Of a stretch of 64,000 nucleotides of DNA, positions 17,114 to 26,212 are shown piece after piece. The notes below the pieces were generated by a model. It saw only the letters and a program-made list of their open reading frames with translations, ran no database searches and had not been told where the DNA came from. The position numbers were made by a program, and so were the translations under genes. The stretch covers positions 186,001-250,000 of the forward strand of contig JAHLLH010000006.1 in assembly GCA_020444265.1 (NCBI GenBank), in the 5' to 3' direction. This stretch comes from a bacterium. GTDB lineage: Bacteria > Electryoneota > Electryoneia > Electryoneales > Electryoneaceae. Position 1 is the first letter of the stretch. Each line of letters begins with the position of its first letter.

Positions 17114-18661
17114 CTATTCCCACTCTACGGTCGCCGGTGGCTTGCTGCTGACATCGTACACCACCCGGTTAACACCCTTAACTTCGTTGATAATCCGTGT
17201 CGAAACCTTCCCTAACAGCTCATGCGGTAGCGGACTGAAATCCGCCGTCATAAAATCCCATGTATCGACACTGCGCAGGGCAATCACTTCTTCGTATGTC
17301 CGGTAATCGCCCATTACCCCTACGCTGCGCACCGGGAGCAGCACCGCCAGAGCCTGGCTCACCTTGTCGTACCAGCCTGCGGCACGCAACTCCTCGATGA
17401 AGATGGCATCCGCCTCGCGCAGAATTGCAAGACGTTCAGCTGACACCTCTCCCAGCAGACGGACCGCAAGACCCGGGCCGGGGAAAGGATGACGCGAGAC
17501 CAACTCCTCGGGGATGCCGAGACGGCGGCCCAGTTCACGTACCTCGTCCTTGAACAGCTCGCGCAGTGGTTCGATCAGCTTGAGGTTCATCTTCTCCGGC
17601 AGGCCGCCCACATTGTGGTGCGACTTGATGGTTGCCGATGGTCCTTTCGCGCTGACACTTTCAATCACATCGGGATACAGCGTGCCCTGCGCCAGAAAAT
17701 CGGCATCCGTGTGCTTCGCCGCTTCGGCATCGAAAATGTCGATAAAGGTGTAACCGATCTTTTTACGCTTCTGCTCCGGATCGCTGACACCTTCCAGCGC
17801 GCCCAGGAACTGGTCTGTCGCATCGACCACCTCGAGGTTGACCCCAAGCGCATCCTGCAGCGAATGTTTCACCTGTTCGCGCTCGTTTTTCCGAAGCAAA
17901 CCATTGTCGACAAAGATGGCGATAAACTGGTCGCCAATGGCCCTGGCCAGCAGCGCCGCCATCACCGTGCTGTCCACACCACCGCTGACTCCGCCAATCA
18001 CACGGCCGGTACCGACCAACTCACGAATTTTCTCAATCTCCTGACGTTCGAACTCTTCCATCGACCAGCCGGTTTTCGCCTGACAGATTTCGAAGAGGAA
18101 GTTGTCGAGGAGCTCGTGCCCACGAACCGTATGCCTTACTTCCGGGTGGAACTGGACCCCATAGAACTTTTTCGCATCGTTCCCCATCGCCGCGACCGGA
18201 CAGGTGGGGGATTTGGCGGTCACATTGAAGCCATCCGGCAGGGTGTCGAGCTGGTCGCCATGGCTCATCCACGTGGAGGTTTCGCCTTCTATTCCCTTGA
18301 ACAGAATGCCAGCGTCCCCACCGATCTCAATGTCACGCCGTCCATACTCACGCATGTCTGATGGGTGCACCTTGCCGCCCAGCTCCACTGCCATCCACTG
18401 CATGCCATAGCAAATACCCAGCACCGGCACATCGAGTTCGAAAATGGCCGGATCGCCCTTTGGTGAACCTTCCTCGTGGACGCTGGCTGGCCCACCGGAA
18501 AGGACCAATCCCACCGGGTTGAGCTTCTCGACCTCTTTACGTGAGGCGAAACAGGGAAGGATCTCCGCATAGACACCCTTTTCACGGATGCGTCGCGCGA
18601 TCAACTGGGTGTACTGCGAGCCGAAATCGAGTACGGCGATTGTGTCATAGCCGTGCGTCAT
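17114..18661 (-). CDS. guaA: GMP synthase, glutamine-hydrolysing
   Basis: GuaA converts XMP to GMP using glutamine and ATP. The 515-residue protein has the class I glutamine amidotransferase domain, with ILVLSGGP-type, GICYGMQWM (nucleophile Cys) and GVQFHPEV motifs. The ATP-pyrophosphatase domain follows ([15 protein letters not shown]) and then the dimerisation domain ending in [15 protein letters not shown]. The ATG at 18661 overlaps the surE stop as ATGA. The frame is open to 18682, but the family starts at the chosen ATG. It is a purine gene inside an otherwise envelope-oriented operon, next to the nucleotidase surE. Confidence 0.96.
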   Translation of the reverse strand: MTHGYDTIAVLDFGSQYTQLIARRIREKGVYAEILPCFASRKEVEKLNPVGLVLSGGPASVHEEGSPKGDPAIFELDVPVLGICYGMQWMAVELGGKVHPSDMREYGRRDIEIGGDAGILFKGIEGETSTWMSHGDQLDTLPDGFNVTAKSPTCPVAAMGNDAKKFYGVQFHPEVRHTVRGHELLDNFLFEICQAKTGWSMEEFERQEIEKIRELVGTGRVIGGVSGGVDSTVMAALLARAIGDQFIAIFVDNGLLRKNEREQVKHSLQDALGVNLEVVDATDQFLGALEGVSDPEQKRKKIGYTFIDIFDAEAAKHTDADFLAQGTLYPDVIESVSAKGPSATIKSHHNVGGLPEKMNLKLIEPLRELFKDEVRELGRRLGIPEELVSRHPFPGPGLAVRLLGEVSAERLAILREADAIFIEELRAAGWYDKVSQALAVLLPVRSVGVMGDYRTYEEVIALRSVDTWDFMTADFSPLPHELLGKVSTRIINEVKGVNRVVYDVSSKPPATVEWE

Positions 18662-19440
18662 GCCTTGTCCTTTCCCGTCCACTCTTCATCCCAGCCCGCC
18701 TTGCGCAGGTTGGCCACTACTTCATGCGCAGTCCAGTCCACTTTCAGCGGAGTGACCGCAACAAAGCCATCCACGGTCACCTCATGATCGCCGCCAACGG
18801 TAGGCGCGATCTGGTGCCAGGCTCCGCCCAGCCAGTAGTACTCATTTTCCCGGGTATCCAACCGCCTCTCCACCACTTCACGGTACATCACCTGGGAGAC
18901 TGGGGCGATTCGCAACCCTTTCAACTCCTCTTTTGGCACGGCTGGAACATTGACACTCAGGACATGAAAAGGCGGGAGGAGATTGTCTGTCTGGAGCTTT
19001 TCGAGCACCTTGCGTGCCGCGTAGGTCGCACCGGAAAAATCACGGCTGCGGTAGGACAACAGCGATATCGCGATGGAAGGGACACCATTCATCGACCCTT
19101 CCACCGCACCGGCAACGGTCCCGGAATAGTTGCAATTCAAGCCAACGTTCGACCCCTGGTTGATCCCGCTGAAGATGAAATCAGGCTTGAAGTCGAGCAA
19201 TTCGCTCATACCCAGCTTAACACAATCGCCAGGGGTGCCATTCACACAGTACCCCTTCATCCCGGTATGGTCAATGCTCCAGGCACGTAGCGGATCGGTC
19301 AGAGTGATCGCAAGGGAGACGGCGGATTGTTCACGGTCCGGCGCGACGACGGTGACATCAGCCACCTCGCTTAACGCGTCGTACAAGGCACGTATACCGT
19401 GCGCCTGGTACCCATCATCGTTGGTCAACAAAATCCGCAT
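18658..19440 (-). CDS. surE: 5'/3'-nucleotidase SurE
   Basis: SurE is a cytoplasmic metal-dependent phosphatase acting on nucleoside monophosphates. The 260-residue protein begins [16 protein letters not shown], the diagnostic metal-binding DD motif. It continues with [24 protein letters not shown] and [10 protein letters not shown]. The chosen ATG at 19440 sits one base after the amidase stop (TAG, G, ATG). The longer frame to 19506 only covers the end of the amidase gene. SurE and GuaA both handle purine nucleotides and are coupled by ATGA. Confidence 0.95.
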   Translation of the reverse strand: MRILLTNDDGYQAHGIRALYDALSEVADVTVVAPDREQSAVSLAITLTDPLRAWSIDHTGMKGYCVNGTPGDCVKLGMSELLDFKPDFIFSGINQGSNVGLNCNYSGTVAGAVEGSMNGVPSIAISLLSYRSRDFSGATYAARKVLEKLQTDNLLPPFHVLSVNVPAVPKEELKGLRIAPVSQVMYREVVERRLDTRENEYYWLGGAWHQIAPTVGGDHEVTVDGFVAVTPLKVDWTAHEVVANLRKAGWDEEWTGKDKA

Positions 19441-19441
19441 C

Positions 19442-20962
19442 CTACTCCCCATACTTCGCAATAAACTGTTCGACGGCATCCGCGATGCCCCCCGCGACTT
19501 TGCCACGGAAATCTCGTGAACGAAGGAGGTTCTCCTCGTTCGGGTTTGAAATAAAGGCGGTCTCCACGAGGACTGCGGGCATGGATGCGCCGATCAGAAC
19601 GTAGAACCCCGCCTGATCAACACCACGGTTCCTCAGGCCGGTTTTATGGTGCATGCTGGCCTGGATCATCGTCGCAAAATCTTCCGACTCCTTCACAAAC
19701 TGCGCCTGAGCCATCGCCAGCAGGATGAAATTTTCCTCGCTCAGGTCGGGATAGTCCTCACGTTTCTCTTCGAACTTGATCACCGAGTTTTCTTTGAGCG
19801 CCACATTCATCGCCCGTTCGGTTCGTGCCTGGGCGAGGAAATAGGTCTCCTGCCCGCGTGCCCTGCGGTTCGCATTGGAGTTGCAATGGATGCTGATGAA
19901 CAGCTTGCCGTTGACACGGTTCGCGATCCTGGTCCTCCCACCGAGCGGAACAAACACATCGGTGTCGCGAGTCATCACCGTCTCAACCTCCGGCATCCGT
20001 TTATTCAACAAGCTGCGAAGCTGCAGGCCGATGTCGAGGGCAATATCTTTTTCACGCGTCTTCCGTTTCCCGATCGCACCAGGATCTTTCCCGCCATGCC
20101 CCGGGTCGATCACAATCTTGTCAATTTTCCACTTGGCGCGATCCTCTTCCAGCGTCTGGAGGATGGTCTTGTCGCCATAAGCGTGCGGCGCTTCCGGTTC
20201 ATCATCGCCCGTTGCCAGGGTCACATGAAGCGTCAACACATTGCCTGCATCCGGGCCTTCTAACCGTGCTCCGCGCACCGCAGCGGGCAGATCGAGTACG
20301 GCACGGTCATCCGCATCGGTGAAACTCAACGCTGCCAGGGCGAGGCTGTCGCCCGCCTGATCCGCCTGGGAACCGCGTAAATGGGAACCTGGGACGGTCA
20401 ACGCGACCCTGCTCGAATCAAGTAGTTCGATTTTCCCGACGAGGGAACGCGCGAGAACGAGACGGTAACTCCAGTCATTTCCCTCGCTGATCGCTTCGAG
20501 GGTCAACAGGTCACGTGCCAGCGGAGTGAAGTCTAGGCGACGCTGGCTGTAGTCCGTACCAATCGTACCCGGCGCATATTGCTCGAGAATCTCGAGGAAG
20601 GTTTCTTCGGGCACATAGAAACGGAATTCTTCGCGGTAGGCTGGCAGTGGAAAATGGATGATGTCCAACCCCACCTGCGCGAACGAACCATCCGGCACAA
20701 AAACGACAGGTGTTCCGGGGAACTTGAAGACGTAGCGGTCCGCCTCATCCCGGTAGTACGCCACACTCAAGCCATCGCACAAGGAGAGGGCATCGACAAA
20801 GGGCACGTCGCCATTGACCTGCACGGGGGCCGAGCCGGTGGCGGTGCTGTCACGAAACACCGTCCAACGATCAGGGGCATCCTGAGCAGGGGTAAAGGGT
20901 GCCTGCAACCCCAGTAGAAACAGAGTCAGCAGCCCGGCGGCAATCCAGGGAAAGCGTTGCAT
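19442..20962 (-). CDS. Exported N-acetylmuramoyl-L-alanine amidase
   Basis: This periplasmic enzyme cleaves the bond between N-acetylmuramic acid and L-alanine in peptidoglycan. The 506-residue protein has a signal peptide (WIAAGLLTLFLLGLQAPFTPAQA-like), an amino-terminal region of about 250 residues (probably AMIN-like or copper-amine-oxidase-N-like) and an Amidase_3 domain. The domain has IVIDPGHGGKDPGAIG (zinc His), the Glu in KDIALDIG, SIHCNSN (zinc His) and PAVLVETAFISNPNE (catalytic Glu). It is the first gene of the five-gene operon running to uppP. AmiC-type is likely, but I assign no symbol. Confidence 0.92.
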   Translation of the reverse strand: MQRFPWIAAGLLTLFLLGLQAPFTPAQDAPDRWTVFRDSTATGSAPVQVNGDVPFVDALSLCDGLSVAYYRDEADRYVFKFPGTPVVFVPDGSFAQVGLDIIHFPLPAYREEFRFYVPEETFLEILEQYAPGTIGTDYSQRRLDFTPLARDLLTLEAISEGNDWSYRLVLARSLVGKIELLDSSRVALTVPGSHLRGSQADQAGDSLALAALSFTDADDRAVLDLPAAVRGARLEGPDAGNVLTLHVTLATGDDEPEAPHAYGDKTILQTLEEDRAKWKIDKIVIDPGHGGKDPGAIGKRKTREKDIALDIGLQLRSLLNKRMPEVETVMTRDTDVFVPLGGRTRIANRVNGKLFISIHCNSNANRRARGQETYFLAQARTERAMNVALKENSVIKFEEKREDYPDLSEENFILLAMAQAQFVKESEDFATMIQASMHHKTGLRNRGVDQAGFYVLIGASMPAVLVETAFISNPNEENLLRSRDFRGKVAGGIADAVEQFIAKYGE

Positions 20963-21651
20963 CGGGCAAAGGTATCACTCCCCGCATCTCCGAGCAAGAC
21001 CGAAGAGGGGTTGATCCCCTTCCAGAAAGCCGTTTTTCAGGTACGAGGAGCTACACACCAGCTCACCCGGTTGGGTGGTCCAATGGGTGGCCCCCGGGCA
21101 GCCCACTGCCCGGGTCTCACGCCCCTCTTCGCGACGTACTCTTTCCCAGATACGTCATTGCGAGCGAAGCGAAGCAATCTACTCTTGCACTCCCCTGACG
21201 GCGGTCATCGCCGGAAGGGGACCTTCGCATCTTGCGACCTTACGCACCCCATCTCCCCATCACCCCTCTGCCGCTCAACCGAGCAGCAATCAAGAGCAGA
21301 TTGCCACACAGCGCGGCTTCCGCCGCTTGTTCGCAATGACGTAGCAGGAGCTTGTCTGCAAGCGGGCCGGGGGAACGAAACCCGGGCAGAGGACTGCCCG
21401 GGCCACCCCCGGTTCTCCAACCATCCCCGCAACCTCCTGCGCACGGGATTCACAGCGAGCGCATCCCGCTCCCAACCCCCAATTCATCGAACCGCTTTTT
21501 TGCGTTTATTGGCCTGTTCTTCTCTCTCAGAAAGCGTTATTATTCAAGAGGTAGGATCAAGTGGAGCCCGTTTGGCTCGTAGTGCTCCAGACAGGTACAA
21601 TCGTTGCACGTTCAAGTGTGGCTCATTGTGCTGGTGAAAGGTATTCGTGAC
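20963..21651. other. Intergenic region rich in palindromes
   Basis: The region between divergent transcription units must contain the promoter of the amidase operon on one side and of the sorting-domain gene on the other. It also holds a CCCGGGCAG hairpin (21092-21118), a 193-bp inverted-end element (21151-21343) and another CCCGGGCAG hairpin (21389-21411). Reading frames here are repeat artefacts. Confidence 0.6.
21151..21343. repeat. GTCATTGCGA inverted-end element
   Basis: The 193-bp segment starts TACGTCATTGCGA and ends with its exact complement TCGCAATGACGTA. Inside the left end is GCGAAGCGAAGCAATCT and inside the right end is the related AGATTGCC. This GTCATTGCGAGCGAAGCGAAGCAATCT-type sequence is a widespread intergenic repeat in many bacterial genomes. 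No transposase is encoded. Confidence 0.7.
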
Positions 21652-23106
21652 GTGAAGCATTCAAGGCTACTCCTTCTGTTCCTCAGCCTGCTTTTCGCAG
21701 GCGGGGTGTGCGCTCAGGACATCGTTGACCTGGTGACCTGGAATGGCGACAAACGCTCCTGGGAGTTGGGGACAGAAACCAATGTTGAGGCGCAAACCAT
21801 CGCTCCGCTGGTCGGGGCGGTCTCTGCGGATGGTACGATGCTGCTTCGCATCTACCCTTCGGCGGGTTCCTACACCAGCAGCAATTTCCAACCTATCCCG
21901 CCCGAGGCGGTCCGTCCGCTACGCGACGTCAGCCACTACACCTTCATTTCCAACGACAGCACGGTTTGGGTTGAAGATTGGCCGACTAACGGTGGCCCGC
22001 CCTACTTGAGCAGCCTGGATGGATTGCCCCCGGCACACTACACCTTTGACTTCGGTGGGATGGGTTCACTCGACCAGCGCTGGCAGTGGATGATGACCTA
22101 TGAAAATGCTCAGGACACGACCTCACTCTACCTGATCAGCTACTCTGCGCCTGAGATGGTGGCCAGCTTCCCGGGCCGTGTAGTCAGCGAACCAAGGATG
22201 CACGAAACACGTGCCAATGGCGACTGGTCTGATTTTGATATTCGCTTCACCTGGCCGACAGAAGCCCTGGATGGTATGGTTGTGCTCGATGAGGGAACCT
22301 CCGAGCCGGATACCATCGCATGGGCTGCCCCTTATGATCCCATCTCCCTGGTCTACAGCCCCCGTCTGATCGAGGGCGAACGGACGATGTTCGGGATTGT
22401 ACCGATCAGCGGGAACACGTATAAACTCTACCATCAGCAAGGTGATATCTGTCTGGATCGCGGGAACATCGATTCCCAGGTACCGCCTCGCCACTTCACC
22501 ACCACCGAATATCAGCGCACAGACCTGCTCGATGCCGATTTCATCTCCTGGGTGGAGCGTATCAACGGTGTCGATGTGATCAAGTGGGAACGGTACCAGT
22601 ACCAGTTCGGGTATGACACCCCCGAAATCACGACGGGTGAGATCCCCTGTGATGGCAGCGTCAACCGTCTCCGTGCCCAGTACGCCGCCGGGGTAGACGA
22701 TTATGGCCCCTACGACAGCTGGTACCTCGTCTGGAGCGAGTATGACGAGTTTGAGAATGTCACCTATCTTCGCTCCATGATGGCGGATCGAACTCCGCCG
22801 TTCGATACGGATGTGGCATCTTTCAAGGGCACCCAACCAACCACAATCACTCTCCACCCCACCTACCCCAACCCGTTTAACGCATCGACCGTTGTCCCGT
22901 TCGAGCTGAGCAAGGTGGGCCAGGTAAGAATCGCTGTCTATGACATGCTGGGACGTGAAGTTGGCGTGTTGAAGGATGGGGTGATGCAGACGGGGCTACA
23001 CAGGGTGAGTTGGCAACCCACAGCTAGGCTCGCCTCCGGCACGTATCTCCTGAAACTCTCGGCGGGGGACCAATCAAGCATACGGAAGATCACCCTGATT
23101 CAATAA
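21652..23106 (+). CDS. Secreted sorting-domain protein, tandem copy 1
   Basis: A 484-residue exported protein of unknown function. The GTG at 21652 gives a signal peptide (RLLLLFLSLLFAGGVCAQ). An upstream ATG at 21604 would add a second, unlikely leader. The middle, about 380 residues, has no motif I recognise. The last 90 residues are a type IX-like sorting domain: LHPTYPNPFNAST, YDMLGREV, ASGTYLLKL and the terminal KITLIQ. The end lacks the usual VK, so the tail is slightly unusual. The next gene, 18 bases on, is a paralogue with nearly the same sorting domain at DNA level. Confidence 0.75.
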   Translation: MKHSRLLLLFLSLLFAGGVCAQDIVDLVTWNGDKRSWELGTETNVEAQTIAPLVGAVSADGTMLLRIYPSAGSYTSSNFQPIPPEAVRPLRDVSHYTFISNDSTVWVEDWPTNGGPPYLSSLDGLPPAHYTFDFGGMGSLDQRWQWMMTYENAQDTTSLYLISYSAPEMVASFPGRVVSEPRMHETRANGDWSDFDIRFTWPTEALDGMVVLDEGTSEPDTIAWAAPYDPISLVYSPRLIEGERTMFGIVPISGNTYKLYHQQGDICLDRGNIDSQVPPRHFTTTEYQRTDLLDADFISWVERINGVDVIKWERYQYQFGYDTPEITTGEIPCDGSVNRLRAQYAAGVDDYGPYDSWYLVWSEYDEFENVTYLRSMMADRTPPFDTDVASFKGTQPTTITLHPTYPNPFNASTVVPFELSKVGQVRIAVYDMLGREVGVLKDGVMQTGLHRVSWQPTARLASGTYLLKLSAGDQSSIRKITLIQ

Positions 23107-23124
23107 TCCTGATCGGAGCAACAG

Positions 23125-24510
23125 ATGCATCGAACTTTTGCAGTTCTCCTGATCAATCTTTCATTGTGCCTGATGCCTTTCTTTGCCTTCGCCGAAGATC
23201 CCATCCTGATCGGAACCTATCCCGGGGAATGGAGCAACTGGGATGTTGACTATGAAGGATGGGACTTGTCGTTTGATCCTTGTGGTGGGTACGAACCCTT
23301 GCTGGTCACTCTCGAAGGGAACCTGGTTGATGTGTACAGACTTGGTGTTGGCGATTACCATCACAGCACGTCCGATAGCTGGCAGGTGAGCGAAGGGTTT
23401 CAAGGGCCGGTCCGGGGTATCACCACCGAGCATATTCTGGACGATACGGGGATTCTCTATTCATCGACTGGACCTTTCGAGGACGTGCCCCCGCTAGCAT
23501 CCCTTTATCCCCGACCAAGTAGTATTTCTGGCATCGGCATGGGTTTCACTGAACCTGATACCGCCGGCAATTTAACGCTTTACAATGTCGGCTTTGGCGA
23601 TTTCAGCCTCGGCATTACAGGGCGCTTCGCTAACTTCGATTCTCGTCTCGAATCGCCGTCACTCTTCGTGATCGATCTCGACTTTTACCTGCGTCCAGCG
23701 GATTCCCTCGGCATTTATCGATACGCCTATGGCTCTGCATTTCGGGATTATATCTCGCCCGATTCTGTCTGGTATGCCGATCCTATTGCCCTGTTGCCAC
23801 GGGAGAACGGTTATTATGTCGTTTCATCATTTACCGATACCAGCTATGCGCTCTACTACGCTGCAGGTGACGAAATCATAGACACAACCGCCGTCCGGTA
23901 CATTTTCTACCCAGATGGCGAGCTGAAGAACTTCACAATTACAGGATTAGACCTTCCCTCGGATGGCTGGTGGGATGACTGGGGTGGCTACAACATTGGA
24001 TGGGTTGTTCAGAATGAACATTCCGCCCGTTTGCAAACATCATCCGGTATTGACCATGAAGTGACGGGAACCATCACTCGTATGCGCCTCGCCAACTTGT
24101 ACGCGCAAGACTGTGATGCGTCGCCCTACTTTGCCAAATGGATGATTTACAGTGTGTACAACGGGACCAGTACACAGCTCTATGCCTGGATGTATGACCG
24201 TTCGCCCTTCATCTCGGTCGACGACACGTTCCAACTGATCCCAAACCAGGTGGCACTTCACCCTGCCTACCCGAATCCCTTTAACGCATCAACGGTCATC
24301 CCGTTCGAGTTGAACAAGACCGGGATGGTGCGGATTGCGGTGCTCGATTTGCTGGGGCGAGAAGTTGGCGTGTTGCAGGATGGGGTGATGCAGGCGGGGC
24401 TGCACAAGGTGAGTTGGCAACCCACAGCTGGGCTCGCCTCCGGCACGTATCTCCTGCGTCTCGAGCAGGATGGCAGGCAGGCGGTGCAGCGTGTGCAACT
24501 GGTGAAGTAA
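23125..24510 (+). CDS. Secreted sorting-domain protein, tandem copy 2
   Basis: A 461-residue exported protein with signal peptide FAVLLINLSLCLMPFFAFA and no recognised domain in the body. The sorting domain reads LHPAYPNPFNAST, LDLLGREV, ASGTYLLRL and a terminal RVQLVK. It is probably co-transcribed with the preceding paralogue. A 96-base stretch within the sorting domain (24361-24456) differs at only five positions from 22957-23052, while the bodies have diverged strongly. This indicates recent exchange of the tail. Confidence 0.78.
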   Translation: MHRTFAVLLINLSLCLMPFFAFAEDPILIGTYPGEWSNWDVDYEGWDLSFDPCGGYEPLLVTLEGNLVDVYRLGVGDYHHSTSDSWQVSEGFQGPVRGITTEHILDDTGILYSSTGPFEDVPPLASLYPRPSSISGIGMGFTEPDTAGNLTLYNVGFGDFSLGITGRFANFDSRLESPSLFVIDLDFYLRPADSLGIYRYAYGSAFRDYISPDSVWYADPIALLPRENGYYVVSSFTDTSYALYYAAGDEIIDTTAVRYIFYPDGELKNFTITGLDLPSDGWWDDWGGYNIGWVVQNEHSARLQTSSGIDHEVTGTITRMRLANLYAQDCDASPYFAKWMIYSVYNGTSTQLYAWMYDRSPFISVDDTFQLIPNQVALHPAYPNPFNASTVIPFELNKTGMVRIAVLDLLGREVGVLQDGVMQAGLHKVSWQPTAGLASGTYLLRLEQDGRQAVQRVQLVK

Positions 24511-24951
24511 TGCGAGTTGTCATCCCGGGCTTGACCCGGGATCCAGCATCCTTAGTCTTGAGCGAGTGCCCTCATCGGCCCCCAGCGACAATGTTTTGGC
24601 GGTGGTTCGGACCTCGTGACGCCCTCTCCGTGCAACCTCAGATTTGATCAATAGAGACTACTTATAGCGTCGATGCTGGGCCCCGGATCAAGTCCGGGGT
24701 GACACCCTGTCTACGTCAGCGGATGAAAACACCCCCTCACATGACAGTTACCCTCACACGCATCGACCATCTCGGGAACCAAGCTGGTTACTACGCTCCA
24801 ACTCTATCGCGCATCCATCCGGAAAACTGTCCCATCCCCCCGAGAGCATGTCTCTCCTCCTTTTTCGTGATTGCTGTAACCCCCACCCGAGCAAACTGTC
24901 CAACTTCCGGAGGGAGAAATACCGGATGAACAAGCGTTGGAGCTCGGTCTG
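24511..24951. other. Intergenic region before the sigma factor
   Basis: It contains the 24519-24703 inverted-end element and about 250 bases that should include the promoter of the sigma operon. An ATG at 24926 with a good GGAGGG site opens only a 35-codon frame in the wrong register relative to the sigma factor. I see no other gene. Confidence 0.5.
24519..24703. repeat. GTCATCCCGGG inverted-end element
   Basis: The left end is GTCATCCCGGGCTTGACC, running on to GGGATCCAGCATCC. The right end is GATGCTGGGCCCCGGA, then TCAAGTCCGGGGTGAC. Each end is itself a hairpin and the two are inverted relative to each other, with about 120 bases between. The architecture is shared with 2147-2320 and with the units of the 37-kb array. 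Confidence 0.7.
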
Positions 24952-25500
24952 GTGGAGGGACACACCGATAACAGGCAGTTCTGGCATGGAGCGTACGAAG
25001 AGCATGGGCCGGGAATCCTTGCTTTTCTGACGAACCGGCTGGGCAACCGGACACAGGCCGAAGACCTGCTTCAAGAAACCTTCGTCCGGGCAATTCGAGC
25101 CAAAGACAATCTGCGTGACACGAGCAAAGTGAAGTCGTACCTGTTCAGCGTCGCGCACAACCTGATGGTCAACCATGTGCGGAAAAAGAAGCCGACAAGC
25201 CTGCCGCAAGGAGCCGATTTCGATGGGGATCCCTTCGATCTGGTCGCGGATCCCGATCAGCTTGCGCCGGACGAGGAGGCTGCGATGTCCGATCTGAACG
25301 GACACGTGACACGCACAATGGAGTCCATGAGCGAGCGGTACCGGGTCGCGTTTCAGCTAGGGGTGCTGGAGGGACGATCCTACGATGAGATTTGCCGGTC
25401 CACAGGATGGAACCTTGGACAGGTAAAGATCAACATTCACCGGGCACGGAAGCAGATGATTGCTTCGCTGAGTGACGGTGGCTATCTCGACGAGAGATGA
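24952..25500 (+). CDS. ECF RNA polymerase sigma factor
   Basis: A 182-residue extracytoplasmic-function sigma factor. Region 2 is AEDLLQETFVRAIRAKD with SKVKSYLFSVAHNLMVNHVR. Region 4 is MSERYRVAFQLGVLEGRSYDEICRSTG with the helix-turn-helix VKINIHRARKQM. The GTG at 24952 with GGAG about 10 bases upstream is preferred. A TTG at 24937 is the alternative, and the frame is closed by TAA at 24877. It is followed after 19 bases by an anti-sigma-like membrane protein and then by a secreted protein, so the three probably form one regulated unit. The signal is not known. Confidence 0.88.
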   Translation: MEGHTDNRQFWHGAYEEHGPGILAFLTNRLGNRTQAEDLLQETFVRAIRAKDNLRDTSKVKSYLFSVAHNLMVNHVRKKKPTSLPQGADFDGDPFDLVADPDQLAPDEEAAMSDLNGHVTRTMESMSERYRVAFQLGVLEGRSYDEICRSTGWNLGQVKINIHRARKQMIASLSDGGYLDER

Positions 25501-25519
25501 GGGAATCGAGGGAAGAACG

Positions 25520-26173
25520 ATGGAAGAGAGAGCGATGGACGACCGGTTTGAAATAGAAATTTCCACCCTGCTTGACGGTGAGTTGAGCGGTGAGGAAATG
25601 CGCCTGGCGGTCGACGCACTCGTGGAACGCGACGACCTGCGGGACTACTGGAAGCAGTCGAGGCAACTCGACCGCAACCTGAAGGTCCGCCGTGGCGGCG
25701 AAACCGAACCCGTGTCGGAAGAAACCTGGAACCTCATTGAGCGGCAGGCCGGCCTGGGCCGGGCACGTGTCATCTCCATGCCCCGCATGACGACGCGTGC
25801 TTGGGCCGCTGCCGCCTCCTTGTTCCTGATCCTCGGCTTGTCGGCGGTGGGAGTCTGGCAGACTCCGAGCCCCGCCGGAGCAACTGAAAAGACAGTCCAA
25901 CTCGGCTCCAACGAGGGCGACATGTCCGAGGAACGATTCATTGAATTGACGACTGAAATCCTGCAAGCCGATTCACGGTACCACCGGAAGATGCTGGAGG
26001 TGATGGAAGTGGTCAATCAGGAGGCCTATGGACGACGGGAAGGGTCGGATCGTTTCAACAACCCCCGGACCGAAAGCCTGGCCGAACCACAGACCCAACC
26101 CGAGGTGCGAACCGCAGGCCGAGAAGGCAATACGGAACGTCCCTCAAGCGAGATTGAACTCAACCTCTGGTAA
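25520..26173 (+). CDS. RseA-like transmembrane anti-sigma factor
   Basis: A 217-residue protein starting at ATG 25520 with GAGGGAAG upstream. The amino-terminal cytoplasmic part resembles the RseA-type sigma-binding domain (ISTLLDGELSGEEMRLAVDALVERDDLRDYW), with no zinc HxxxCxxC motif. A single membrane helix lies at about 93-113 (AWAAAASLFLILGLSAVGVW), followed by a 100-residue extracytoplasmic tail rich in charged residues. The position directly after the ECF sigma gene supports the role. Release is probably by regulated proteolysis, as known for RseA, but no protease is nearby. Confidence 0.75.
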   Translation: MEERAMDDRFEIEISTLLDGELSGEEMRLAVDALVERDDLRDYWKQSRQLDRNLKVRRGGETEPVSEETWNLIERQAGLGRARVISMPRMTTRAWAAAASLFLILGLSAVGVWQTPSPAGATEKTVQLGSNEGDMSEERFIELTTEILQADSRYHRKMLEVMEVVNQEAYGRREGSDRFNNPRTESLAEPQTQPEVRTAGREGNTERPSSEIELNLW

Positions 26174-26212
26174 CAGAGCGGGACAGAGATCCCGATACGA
26201 AGGAGAAATATT

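Noticed and set aside
17489-18361. 290-codon frame opposite guaA
   Set aside because: guaA on the other strand is complete with all motifs, so this is a shadow frame.
24848-25030. Frame starting at ATG 24926 with a good GGAGGG site
   Set aside because: It yields only 35 residues in a different register from the sigma factor and has no protein character. The sigma frame has its own GTG with GGAG.
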